DNA of 39,618 nucleotides from 66-474 sp051954935 (GTDB lineage Bacteria; Pseudomonadota; Gammaproteobacteria; Xanthomonadales; Rhodanobacteraceae), in the NCBI GenBank assembly GCA_051954935.1, contig JBQCHG010000028.1:1-39618 (forward strand), in the 5' to 3' direction. Under the pieces are notes generated by a model that searched no databases, was not told where the DNA came from, and was given only the letters and a program-made list of their open reading frames with translations. Each line of letters opens with the position of its first letter. Position 1 is the first letter of the stretch. Shown piece after piece: positions 1 through 8,285 of this stretch. Made by a program: the position numbers and the translations under genes.

Positions 1-563
1 CCCGGCTTGCCTGCGCCCTTGAACAGGTGAGGCACATGCACCGACTGCAGTCCGAGCACCGCCTTCACCGAACCGTGCAGCGATGCAGGGATCGCCACGT
101 CGGCGCTGTTCGCAAAGGCCGCACGACCGTCGTGCGTGCGCACCGAAACCAGCTGGGTGTTGAACGCGCGCTGCACCAGGCCCGCCGGTGCATCGCCCGA
201 CACCAGCAGGCGGTTCGGCGCGATCGTCACGTTGTGGAATCCTGACTGGGTCAGGAAGTCCGCGACGGACTGCGCCTGCGCCGCGGTGGGCGCATAGCCG
301 GCCAGGAATTGCTGCGGGGACATCACGTGATGCTGATTGATGGCTGCGTCTAGTTGCGCCTCGTTGCGCAGGTTGAGCGCGAGCGTCACGTGCAGCGACT
401 GCGACATCGGCAGCGCGCCCGTGATGGTGTCTCCGGACTCCAGAGTGGTGGCGTGCGAGACGGCCACGCTTTGCGGAGACGGTGCAGCGGCGGCAAAGGT
501 CGAGCCCGCTGCAAAGGCAAGCGCCAGCGCGGCGGTCAGTGCGTTCTTCCGGAACTGATACAT
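1..563 (-). CDS. S53 family peptidase (sedolisin), N-terminal part, cut by window edge
   Basis: Only the first 187 codons lie in the window; the gene continues past position 1. The start is the ATG at 563-561, preceded by a GAGGGG ribosome binding site. Residues 1 to about 26 form a signal peptide (basic start, Ala/Leu-rich core ending in AAAAP). The rest matches a pro-kumamolisin activation propeptide and closely resembles the same region of the next gene upstream: both contain NLRN.AQLDA, the F(H/T)NV.IAPNRLLVSGDA block and VSV(R/K)THDGR. The propeptide is known in this family to keep the acid serine-carboxyl peptidase inactive until secretion. The catalytic domain is outside the window, so activity cannot be judged. 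The gene lies 3' of its paralogue on the same strand with a hairpin between them, suggesting a tandem duplication with separate transcription. Confidence 0.88.
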   Translation of the reverse strand, partial: MYQFRKNALTAALALAFAAGSTFAAAAPSPQSVAVSHATTLESGDTITGALPMSQSLHVTLALNLRNEAQLDAAINQHHVMSPQQFLAGYAPTAAQAQSVADFLTQSGFHNVTIAPNRLLVSGDAPAGLVQRAFNTQLVSVRTHDGRAAFANSADVAIPASLHGSVKAVLGLQSVHVPHLFKGAGKP

Positions 564-653
564 ATGGGACCCCTCTATTGTGGAGTTGTGGAAAATGAAA
601 GCGCATCGTGCGCATAAGGCGGGATATCCCTTCCCACCTCCTCCAAATCGAAT

Positions 654-682
654 CGGCGAGGCCGGTTTGACCGGCCTCGCCG
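654..682 (-). terminator. Hairpin after the S53 peptidase gene
   Basis: A perfect 12-bp stem (654-665 with 671-682, loop TTTGA) begins 10 bases past the stop codon of the 693-3071 peptidase gene. On the minus strand it is followed by a weak T-rich stretch (ATTCGATTT). It is a likely intrinsic terminator separating the two peptidase genes. Confidence 0.65.
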
Positions 683-692
683 GAGTATCGTG

Positions 693-3071
693 TTACTGGA
701 CGTTCAAAGCGGTGTCGTCGATCACGAACGACGTCTGCAATGAATAGTCTTCCGTGCCCGTGAACTTCACCACCACGGTCTGGCCGATGTAGGCCGACAC
801 GTCGTTGGTGTGCAGCGTGTACCCGGTGTTGGCGTTGAGGTTGGAATACGTCGCCAACGTCTTCAGCAGCGTGCCGGAGGTGGTGTACAGCCGCACATAC
901 AGGTGGTCGTACGCGCTGCCCGAAGGATTCTCGGCGGTGTCGATGTGCAGGTAATACGACAGCTTGGCCGAGGTCTTGCCGCTCGGAATGGTCACGGTCT
1001 GCGACACGTTGTCCGTGTGCGTGGTGCCGTAGCCGTCCAGGTACGCGTAATACGTTCCGCTGTGCGGGGATTCACCGCACGAGCTGTCGCACAGCGTGCC
1101 GGAGCTCATCGTCCACGGCGAAGCCGAACCGGTCTCGAAGCCCGGGTTGCCGAGCAACTGCGTCACCGTGCCCCCGCTCGAGACGCTCACCGACTCGGTC
1201 TTCGAGCTCTGCTGGCCATCGGCGCTGTCGGTCACGGTCTCGGTCACGCTGTACGTGCCCGCCGCCGCATAGGTGTGGCTCGGGTTGGCCGCGGTCGATG
1301 TGCCGCCGTCACCGAAGGTCCAGGAATGCGAGCCGATGGTGCCGCCCGAATCCGTGGAGGTATCGGTGAAGTTCGCGGTCAGCCCGCTCGTGGTGAAGCT
1401 GAAGTTGGCAGACGGCGTACCGCCGCCGCCGCCACTGCTGCCGCCCGTCACATGCGAAACGAAGTTGGCGATGTTCACGCTGCCGAAGCCGGTCGGGTAA
1501 TCCCAGCCGGTCGCGGCGGTCTCGCCGTTGTTGTTGCCCGAGGTGACGTCGTGGAAGTCGGCCGCGTAGTTGCTGGCCGCATCGGAATAGATCAGCGGCG
1601 CGGCGAAGCCCAAACCGGACTTGGTGGCCAGCGCACGCGCCCACACGCCCACGAACAACGGCGAAGCCAGGCTGGTGCCGCCGATCTGCTGGTTGGCGCC
1701 GTCCACGATCACGATCGCACCGGAGTTCGGATCGCCGTCGAACGCGATGTCGCCCAGGCCGCGATGCGAATTGCCGGCATTCTGGCCGACGCCGTTCTGC
1801 CAGCTCGGCTGCGGTTCGTACGTGCTGGGGCTGCCGCCGGTCGCACCTTCATTGCTGGCCAGCTCGTTCCACACCACCTCGCCGCCCCAGGTTGTGGTGC
1901 CGCTGGTGTAGAGGCCGGTGCCGCTGACCGCCACCACGTACTGCGAGTTCGCCGGCCAGGACGGCGTGATGCCCCCATTGCCGCACTCGTCCGCGCCGGA
2001 GTCGCCGGTCGAGATCGAGAAGGTCTGGCCCTGAGCGACCGCCTGCTGGAAGATGTTGTCGTCTTCCGCGAGACCGCTGACCTCGGCGCTGGTTTCGCAA
2101 CCGCCGATCGAGACGTTGATGATCTTGACGATGTTGTCGCTGACGACCTTGTTGAAGTCGGCGGTCAGGTCGGCATCCGACAACGTCGGAGTGTCGTACA
2201 GGTACAGAGACTGCACGCCACCGCTGATGCCTACGATGTCCTGCGTATCGAGGTCCCACTCGCCATCGCCGCTGGTGTCGGTGCCACCACCGTTCACCGT
2301 CACGATGTTCAACGGGATGTTCGAATAGCCGTTCTGCGAAAGGAACTTCGAGAAGTCGCTCTTGACGTTGGTCATGCTGCCCTGGGTGATCACGCCGACC
2401 GGCACCGTAGAGGCGGTCGCCGTGCTGCCCGCGCCATAAATGGTCGCGAAATCCTTGGGATTGTGGCCGACCATGGAACCGGTGACGTAGGTTTGTGCGT
2501 TGGTGTGCACCGAGAAGGGCTGCGCCACGACGTGATTGGTGTGTGCGATGTGCACCGTCTGCAAACCGAGCACCGAAGCGACGATCGGCTGCAATGAATC
2601 CGGCACGGACGCATCGCTGGAGTTCGCATAGGCCACGCGGCCATCGTGGGTCTTCACGCTGACCAACGAAGTATGGAACGCGCGCTGCACGGCACCGGCC
2701 GTCGCATCGCCCGAAACCAGCAGGCGGTTCGGCGCGATCTCGACGTTGGTGAAGCCCGACTGCTTCAGGAAATCAGCCACGGCCTGAGCCTGTTCCGCGG
2801 TCGGCGAATACTGCGCCAGGAACTGTGCACCGGTGAGCGGGGTGAAGCCGGGCTTGGAAATCAGCGCGTCCAGTTGCGCCTTGTTGCGCAAATTGAGTCC
2901 CATCACGATGTGCATCGGCTTCGAAATCGCCAGTGCACCCGCAACGGTGTCGCCGTTGCGCAGAACCGTGGCATGGGCGATCGCCTGTGCCGCCGGGGCG
3001 GCATTCGCCGACGCGGCAGCGGCCAGACTCAACGCAACAACGAGAGCTTTCACACGAAATTTGCTTGCCAT
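693..3071 (-). CDS. Secreted S53 peptidase with PKD domain and C-terminal beta-sandwich domain
   Basis: 792 residues from the ATG at 3071, which follows a GGAGG site by 5 bases; an open frame extends 86 codons further upstream but lacks a comparable start. Order: signal peptide (1 to about 24), pro-kumamolisin propeptide (about 30-175), S53 catalytic domain (about 200-540), Gly-rich linker (544-551), PKD domain (about 554-632, with WTFGDGG), and a C-terminal jelly-roll-like module (about 640-792) like those that bind carbohydrate or polymer surfaces. Catalytic residues are visible: Glu271 and Asp275 in GEWDLD, oxyanion Asp357 in STGDSG, nucleophile Ser467 in GGTSLASP, and a C-terminal calcium-site pattern from Asp505/Asp508. 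Family knowledge: acid-active endopeptidase, secreted and self-processed. The extra C-terminal domains suggest surface attachment or substrate targeting. The product is probably exported and matures by loss of the propeptide. Confidence 0.93.
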   Translation of the reverse strand: MASKFRVKALVVALSLAAAASANAAPAAQAIAHATVLRNGDTVAGALAISKPMHIVMGLNLRNKAQLDALISKPGFTPLTGAQFLAQYSPTAEQAQAVADFLKQSGFTNVEIAPNRLLVSGDATAGAVQRAFHTSLVSVKTHDGRVAYANSSDASVPDSLQPIVASVLGLQTVHIAHTNHVVAQPFSVHTNAQTYVTGSMVGHNPKDFATIYGAGSTATASTVPVGVITQGSMTNVKSDFSKFLSQNGYSNIPLNIVTVNGGGTDTSGDGEWDLDTQDIVGISGGVQSLYLYDTPTLSDADLTADFNKVVSDNIVKIINVSIGGCETSAEVSGLAEDDNIFQQAVAQGQTFSISTGDSGADECGNGGITPSWPANSQYVVAVSGTGLYTSGTTTWGGEVVWNELASNEGATGGSPSTYEPQPSWQNGVGQNAGNSHRGLGDIAFDGDPNSGAIVIVDGANQQIGGTSLASPLFVGVWARALATKSGLGFAAPLIYSDAASNYAADFHDVTSGNNNGETAATGWDYPTGFGSVNIANFVSHVTGGSSGGGGGTPSANFSFTTSGLTANFTDTSTDSGGTIGSHSWTFGDGGTSTAANPSHTYAAAGTYSVTETVTDSADGQQSSKTESVSVSSGGTVTQLLGNPGFETGSASPWTMSSGTLCDSSCGESPHSGTYYAYLDGYGTTHTDNVSQTVTIPSGKTSAKLSYYLHIDTAENPSGSAYDHLYVRLYTTSGTLLKTLATYSNLNANTGYTLHTNDVSAYIGQTVVVKFTGTEDYSLQTSFVIDDTALNVQ

Positions 3072-3392
3072 CACAACCTCCCTCAGGTGGAAGAAATCGC
3101 GGCCGCACTCATGCGGCGGCGCGCGGGACGACTGCGCACGAAAACCCGCGAACGCACTCTCCCCGTCCGGCAATTGCTGCCGGACCCCTTCTTCACACGT
3201 GCTTGCGGTGGCAATTAGAAGAAACGTTGTGAGCGCGCACCGCCGCGGTCGCTTCGGCGCCCTCACACCGAAGCCGCGACAACGTAGCAGTCCAGAATAC
3301 GTCACGCACGCTGCGACGCACCATGTCAAGTGTGCGTGGTCACAAACGGCGTCGTTGTTTTGTGAATTACGGTGAAGAGGTACGACGGCGAA
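3072..3392. other. Intergenic region upstream of the S53 peptidase gene
   Basis: These 321 bases hold no convincing gene. They should contain the promoter for the peptidase gene on the minus strand. A TTGACA-like hexamer (3324-3329, minus strand) and a TATTCT hexamer (3294-3299) are present but 24 bases apart, too far for an ordinary sigma-70 promoter. A 7-bp stem with a 5-base loop lies at 3166-3184. Nothing else stands out. Confidence 0.5.
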
Positions 3393-3815
3393 TCAGCGGC
3401 GCACGCTCTTGATCAGGTGCGCGCGGCGCGAACGGAACACCCACGCCCCGAGCGTCAGGACCAGCAGCAGCGGCGCACCCCAGTAGCTGAGCATGAACAA
3501 CGCGGACAACGGTCCGCGCGATTCGGAAAACAACAGATCGATGGCCGCATCGGGCCGCGCTTCGATGGCGGCATAGGAATCGCCGAACGCGGCATTCGCC
3601 ATGGATTCGCCGACGGCCTGCAAAACAGGGGAGCGGGAAACCAGCGGGGTGCCCAGCGAGATATACGTCTGCGTGATCGGAGCCTGGGCTTCGGCCGCGC
3701 CGGCAACCGCCGTGCCCACCATGGGTTGCCGTGCCAGCGCGCCGAAAGTCAGCACGTCGATCAGCAGAAACAACAGGAAAAAGCTGCCGAAGAGGACGTA
3801 ACGTTGAATGCGCAT
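3393..3815 (-). CDS. Small inner-membrane protein of unknown function
   Basis: 140 residues. I do not recognise a family. Residues about 5-27 form a strong hydrophobic helix and about 103-127 a second one, followed by a basic tail (RSRRAHLIKSVRR), so a two-helix inner-membrane protein with a periplasmic loop of about 75 residues is likely. The start at 3815 is preceded by a CGGAG site. The membrane-like pattern in this frame, and its absence in overlapping frames, supports it as a real gene. It is transcribed on the same strand as, and lies 114 bases after, the sufT gene. Confidence 0.65.
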   Translation of the reverse strand: MRIQRYVLFGSFFLLFLLIDVLTFGALARQPMVGTAVAGAAEAQAPITQTYISLGTPLVSRSPVLQAVGESMANAAFGDSYAAIEARPDAAIDLLFSESRGPLSALFMLSYWGAPLLLVLTLGAWVFRSRRAHLIKSVRR

Positions 3816-3928
3816 GACAGCGACTCCGCACGCTCGCGCACAGCTTCGCGCAGCGGCGAATCACGGTCAACCGGAATTGGTGAGACCCCCCGCACGTTTC
3901 GGCTTGGCGCGGACAGATCGGAAAACCC

Positions 3929-4486
3929 TCAGAGCATTCCGGTTTCCAACTTGGCCGCGTCCGACATCATGGAATGGTTCCACGGCGGATCGAACACCAG
4001 GTCCACGTCGGCTTGCGCGACGGTCGGGATCATCTCCAGCTTGCTGCGCACGTCATCCACCAGGATGTCGCCCATGCCGCAGCCGGGCGCGGTCAAGGTC
4101 ATCTTGACGTAGACCGAGCGCTGCCCATCCCCGCGCTTTTCCAGGCCGACGTCATAGACGAGGCCGAGATCCACCACGTTCACCGGGATCTCCGGATCGA
4201 AGCAGGTGCGCAACTGCTGCCAGACCACGCGCTCGACGTCGGCATCATCCGCGCCCTCGGGCAGGGAGATCGGCTCGGGCGGCTGCTTGCCCAGGGCATC
4301 GGCATCCGCTCCGACAACGCGGAACAGATTGCCCTCGACATAAACCGTGAAGCTTCCTCCAAGTGCCTGAGTGATATAGCCGATCTGGCCGGCCGGCAAC
4401 ATCACCTCGTCCCCTTGCGGGACCATGATTGCGGCACAATCGCGGCTCAGGGTGAAGGGTTCGCTGCTGGGACTGAAGCCGCTCAT
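3929..4486 (-). CDS. sufT: SufT-type Fe-S cluster assembly factor (MIP18/DUF59 family)
   Basis: 185 residues. The N-terminal part (TLSRDCAAIMVPQG through YITQALGGSFTV and DADALGK) is characteristic of SufT. The C-terminal half is a MIP18/DUF59 domain with the DPEIPVNVVDLGLVYDV block and the conserved Cys in LTAPGCGMGD. Family role: cytoplasmic maturation of Fe-S proteins alongside the SUF system, though no other suf genes are in this window. The ATG at 4486 is chosen; a TTG three codons upstream is possible and neither has a well-spaced ribosome site. It is divergent from the diguanylate cyclase gene, with about 90 bases between the two starts for both promoters. Confidence 0.9.
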   Translation of the reverse strand: MSGFSPSSEPFTLSRDCAAIMVPQGDEVMLPAGQIGYITQALGGSFTVYVEGNLFRVVGADADALGKQPPEPISLPEGADDADVERVVWQQLRTCFDPEIPVNVVDLGLVYDVGLEKRGDGQRSVYVKMTLTAPGCGMGDILVDDVRSKLEMIPTVAQADVDLVFDPPWNHSMMSDAAKLETGML

Positions 4487-4578
4487 CTTCCGCAATTGTA
4501 CCGGCAGGGAACTTGCTTTGCCGACGAAGCCGGCGAAATCCAGATGGGGCTGCAGGTGCGATTACCAAGGGGAAACAC

Positions 4579-7566
4579 GTGAAGCGGTGGTTGGGCGCGA
4601 TCCTGCTGTGGATGCTCGTGATCCCGACCGCGCTCGCGCTCGACGCGAAGCTGCCGTTTCGCGCCTTCATCCTCGACAACTGGAGCGTCGAACAGGGGCT
4701 GCCGCAGATCACCGCGCTCTCGATCACGCAGGATCGCGCGGGCTATCTGTGGATCGGCACGCAGATCGCGCTGGCGCGCTTCGATGGCGTACGCTTCACC
4801 ACCTTCGATCGCGACCACGCCGGCGTGGATACCGGCATGATCACCGCGAGCTGGGCCGACGATACCGGCGCGGTCTGGTTCGGCGGCACGCAAGGTCTGC
4901 TGCGCGAACGCGACGGGCGTTTCCAGGATTTCGGCGGTGACGCCGTGTACGCGATCATGGATGCCGGCGACGGTACGCCGCTACTGGCCACCTCGCGCGG
5001 CTTGGCACGCGTGCGCGGAGACCGGATCGTGCCAATCGAGGGCTACGACGGCGCGGCGCTCAGCCTGCTGCGCGAAGGCGGCACGCTCTGGATCGGCGGC
5101 GCCGGCCGACTGTGCCGGGCCGCATTCCCGAAAGGTCTTTCCATCAATACGCCGGAGTGCCTCGCAATCACTGCGACCAACGGCGAACGCCCCGAAATCA
5201 GCTGGCTTGCGCGCGCGCACGGCACGGTGTGGCTCGGCTCACATGGAGGTTTGCTGAAACTGGAAGGTCGACGCGCCGTGCCGGCGGCGCTCGGAGACGA
5301 TCTCGACCACACCGGCATCGAAACGCTCTACACCGACCATGATGGCGTGTTGTGGATCGGAACGGTGGACGCATTGTTCCGTTATCTGCCGGACGGGACA
5401 ATGGAGCGCCTGGCCGAAGCGGACATCGCGCGCGACCCTTGGGTGCAGGCCCTGTTCGAGGACCGCGCCGGCAATCTCTGGATGGGCAGCCACACCGAAG
5501 GGCTTTATCGGGCCTGGAACGGCTGGGTGAGGCGCGTATCCACGCGCGATGGTCTCGCCGATCCGTTCGTGTGGAGCGTGTTGCGTGCGCCCGACGGCCG
5601 CGTCGTGTTCGGCACCAATTCCGACGTCGAGAGCTTCGACGGCCAGCGCGTGCAGATGCTGGTTTCCGGCAAGTTGCTGCCGAATCCCTCCGCCTACGAG
5701 TTGTACTACGACCATCGCGGCCGATTATGGATCGGCACGCGCGCGGGCATCGCGATCTACGACCGCGGAAAGATCGCCACGCCACCGCAACTCGCCGTGC
5801 TCTCGCGATGGCAGATCAACGATATCCAAGAAGTCGCCGACGACGATTTCTGGATCGGCACGTCCGGCGGCCTGTACCGCTGGCGCGACGGCACCCTGGA
5901 ACGTGCCGATCCGGGCGCTAGCGTCGCCGCCGCGCGCATCCGCACCATCCTGCCGTTGGCCCCCGATCACTTGCTGGTCGGAACCGAGGACGGCGTGCGC
6001 GAGTGGCGCGACGGCAAGGTCACGCAACCGGCCTGGTCGGAGCCATTGCGCGGCCATTTCGTTACGCGCCTGGCCTGGCTGCGCAAGGGACTGCTCGGGG
6101 TGGCGACCATCGATGCCGGCGTAGGCGCGATGGCGAACGGCAAGCTCCGCATGACCGGCCAGAACGATGGACTGCCCAGCGACAATGCCTGGACTCTCGA
6201 CGTGCTGGACGACCAGTTGTACGTCGCCTCGATCGCGGGCGTGTGGCGTTTGCCGCTTTCGCAATTGCCGCTCCCAGGCTCGCCATCGCGCCACGTCACA
6301 CCGCAATTGATTGCCGGACAGGGCCGCGACGGCAGCATGCAGCACGTGCGCTGCTGCAATGGTGGCGCGGGCGCGCGCAGTCTGGTTGACGGACAAGCGA
6401 TCTGGTACACGACCGTTTCAGGTGCGCTGAGGCTCGAGGTGAACTCGCTGGGGCCGCATCCGCGCGCACCAGCCTCGGTGATCGAGGCGGTGATCCATGC
6501 AGGACGGCCGTTTTCGGCACAGCCGTTCGAACTGCGCGACGGCGCGCGCGACCTTTCCATCCAGTACACCGCCCCCTATCTGCGCGTAGCTCCGCTGCAT
6601 TTCCGCTATCAGTTGCAGGGCTACGATGCCGGCTGGCAGGACGCGGGCGATCGCCGCACGGCGTTTTACACGCATATTCCACCGGGGCGTTACCGCTTCC
6701 GCGTGGCCGCGGCGTTCCTCGGCGATCGCCGCTTCGGGCCGGAAGCGGATCTGGCGATCAAAGTGCCGCCGCGCTGGTACGAGCGCGACATGGTGCGCCT
6801 CGGCGCATTCATCCTCTTGCTCGCTGCGATCGCATTGTTGCTCGGCTGGTGGCAACGTTTGCTGCAGCGTCGTGCCGCCTATCTGGAAGCCCAGGTCGCA
6901 CGACGCACCGACCAGCTCGCGCGCGCCAACGAACGCCTGCGCCTGGCCAACATGGCGCTCGCCGAAGAAAGCCATACCGACGCGCTGACCAGCCTGCACA
7001 ACCGCCGCCACCTGCTCGCGCAATTGCCGGGGCTGCTCGCGGCCGGCGCGAGCGTGGGCGTCATGCTGATCGACCTGGACAACTTCAAGCAGGTCAATGA
7101 TCGTTACGGACACACCACCGGCGACAACGTGCTCTATGCGGTCGGCCGCCTGCTGGCCGAGGCACGGCGCGGCAGCGATCTCACCGTGCGCTGGGGCGGC
7201 GAGGAATTCCTCCTGTTGCTGAACGGTGTGGACGCGGCCTCCGCATTCGCCACCGCCGAGCGCCTGCGCCGCGACATCGCCGCGCAGGATTTCGGCGATG
7301 GCCGCGGCGGCAAGATCCGCCTGACCTGTTCAATCGGCTTCAGCCTGCATCCGCTCGCGGAGGAAACCAACAACGAAACCTTCGAGGCCGCCCTGGAACT
7401 CGCCGACCTGGCGCTTTATCGCGCCAAGCGCGACGGCCGCAATTTGAGCATCGGCCTGATCGCGACGGCGCCGCTTTCCAACGAGATCCTGCACGAGCCG
7501 CTGGCGCGGCAACTGGATGCGCTGCTCACGGACGGGCAAGTGCGTTGGGTGCGCGCCGAATCGTGA
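4579..7566 (+). CDS. Membrane diguanylate cyclase with periplasmic ligand-binding propeller
   Basis: 995 residues from a GTG at 4579 after an AAGGGGA site; the start fits because a signal-peptide-like stretch follows at once. Order: signal peptide (1-20), a long series of two-component-regulator propeller repeats (G.LWIGT and similar) over about residues 30-590, a Y_Y_Y-type beta domain (about 650-730), one membrane helix (about 738-757), a short coiled coil, and a GGDEF domain (about 800-970). The active site reads GGEEF at 873-877, which is compatible with activity. An RGSD inhibitory site (864-867) sits exactly five residues before it, so product inhibition by c-di-GMP is likely. Inferred role: sensing a periplasmic, perhaps polysaccharide, signal and making c-di-GMP in the cytoplasm. 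The ligand is unknown. Confidence 0.93.
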   Translation: MKRWLGAILLWMLVIPTALALDAKLPFRAFILDNWSVEQGLPQITALSITQDRAGYLWIGTQIALARFDGVRFTTFDRDHAGVDTGMITASWADDTGAVWFGGTQGLLRERDGRFQDFGGDAVYAIMDAGDGTPLLATSRGLARVRGDRIVPIEGYDGAALSLLREGGTLWIGGAGRLCRAAFPKGLSINTPECLAITATNGERPEISWLARAHGTVWLGSHGGLLKLEGRRAVPAALGDDLDHTGIETLYTDHDGVLWIGTVDALFRYLPDGTMERLAEADIARDPWVQALFEDRAGNLWMGSHTEGLYRAWNGWVRRVSTRDGLADPFVWSVLRAPDGRVVFGTNSDVESFDGQRVQMLVSGKLLPNPSAYELYYDHRGRLWIGTRAGIAIYDRGKIATPPQLAVLSRWQINDIQEVADDDFWIGTSGGLYRWRDGTLERADPGASVAAARIRTILPLAPDHLLVGTEDGVREWRDGKVTQPAWSEPLRGHFVTRLAWLRKGLLGVATIDAGVGAMANGKLRMTGQNDGLPSDNAWTLDVLDDQLYVASIAGVWRLPLSQLPLPGSPSRHVTPQLIAGQGRDGSMQHVRCCNGGAGARSLVDGQAIWYTTVSGALRLEVNSLGPHPRAPASVIEAVIHAGRPFSAQPFELRDGARDLSIQYTAPYLRVAPLHFRYQLQGYDAGWQDAGDRRTAFYTHIPPGRYRFRVAAAFLGDRRFGPEADLAIKVPPRWYERDMVRLGAFILLLAAIALLLGWWQRLLQRRAAYLEAQVARRTDQLARANERLRLANMALAEESHTDALTSLHNRRHLLAQLPGLLAAGASVGVMLIDLDNFKQVNDRYGHTTGDNVLYAVGRLLAEARRGSDLTVRWGGEEFLLLLNGVDAASAFATAERLRRDIAAQDFGDGRGGKIRLTCSIGFSLHPLAEETNNETFEAALELADLALYRAKRDGRNLSIGLIATAPLSNEILHEPLARQLDALLTDGQVRWVRAES

Positions 7567-7630
7567 GACCCGCATGAATCCGGCGTGGGGCTCAAGCTAT
7601 CATCGGCGCCGATTGTTTCAGCAGGCCCCG

Positions 7631-8098
7631 ATGAACGACAGCAACCGTACCACCGATCACGCCCATACCTCGCTCGCATCGCGCGCCGCGCGCGCGCTGC
7701 TTTCGGTTTTCGCGATATTGATGTGTGCGCTCGCACTGGGCGCGGTGGTCGCGCTGCTGGCATTGTTCACCGGCATCCGTCCGTGCTGGTGGATGCTGCC
7801 TGGCGCGATGGTGCTGACCTGGATCCTGCGCGCCACCGGCAGCCTGGGCGGCGGCTCCCTGGCGCCGGCACTTGCCGCGTTCGCCGTGCTGCTGGCCGGC
7901 GCCTACGCCGAATGCCTGGCCGCGATCGCGCGCGTCGCCGCGATCACCGGCGCCAGTTTTTCCGAAGCCTGGCACCTGGGCGGCGCGGCGCTGACCTGGC
8001 AAATCGCCGAGCTCGGATTGTCGCCGTTGAGCGTGCTGGTCTACGCCGCGGCGGCGATCATCGCGGGGGCGCTGGCGATGCGACCGGCTCGCCCGTAG
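7631..8098 (+). CDS. Hydrophobic membrane protein, unknown function
   Basis: 155 residues from the ATG at 7631, 64 bases after the diguanylate cyclase stop. An open frame reaches further upstream but has no membrane-protein character there. About four hydrophobic segments are visible (near 27-52, 58-70, 76-98 and 120-150) after a polar N-terminus, indicating an integral inner-membrane protein. I do not recognise a named family. The distance to the preceding gene would allow co-transcription. Its 3' end is followed by the palindromic repeat at 8141-8285. Confidence 0.72.
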   Translation: MNDSNRTTDHAHTSLASRAARALLSVFAILMCALALGAVVALLALFTGIRPCWWMLPGAMVLTWILRATGSLGGGSLAPALAAFAVLLAGAYAECLAAIARVAAITGASFSEAWHLGGAALTWQIAELGLSPLSVLVYAAAAIIAGALAMRPARP

Positions 8099-8140
8099 GG
8101 CGATTCTTGATCTCATCACAAGAGCAGCCAAACCGCCGGA

Positions 8141-8285
8141 GAGGAATCTTCGCAACGCGTAGCGAGCGAAGGAAGGTTGCACGTCGCCGGAGCGCAGGAA
8201 CCGGAGTGTATATGTCAATACATGAGGATTCCGAGCACCGCCGGCGCGCAACATGCCGAGCGCAGTAGCTTTGCGGAGATTCCTC
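8141..8285. repeat. 145-bp palindromic, MITE-like element
   Basis: The ends are inverted repeats of 15 bp (8141-8155 and 8271-8285, 14 of 15 matching, sequence beginning GAGGAATCT). Inside, the left half (about 8174-8211) and right half (about 8218-8254) are also complementary with mismatches, and the centre is a short stem TGTAT/ATACAT. The whole element can fold into one long hairpin. It has no coding capacity. The right end overlaps the pntB stop codon (8284-8286). Confidence 0.72.

Noticed and set aside
810..2597. 595-codon plus-strand frame opposite the S53 peptidase
   Set aside because: Antisense shadow; no domain, no ribosome site, biased composition.
3294..3329. Sigma-70 promoter for the S53 peptidase (TTGACA and TATTCT on the minus strand)
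   Set aside because: The two hexamers are 24 bases apart, outside the working range.
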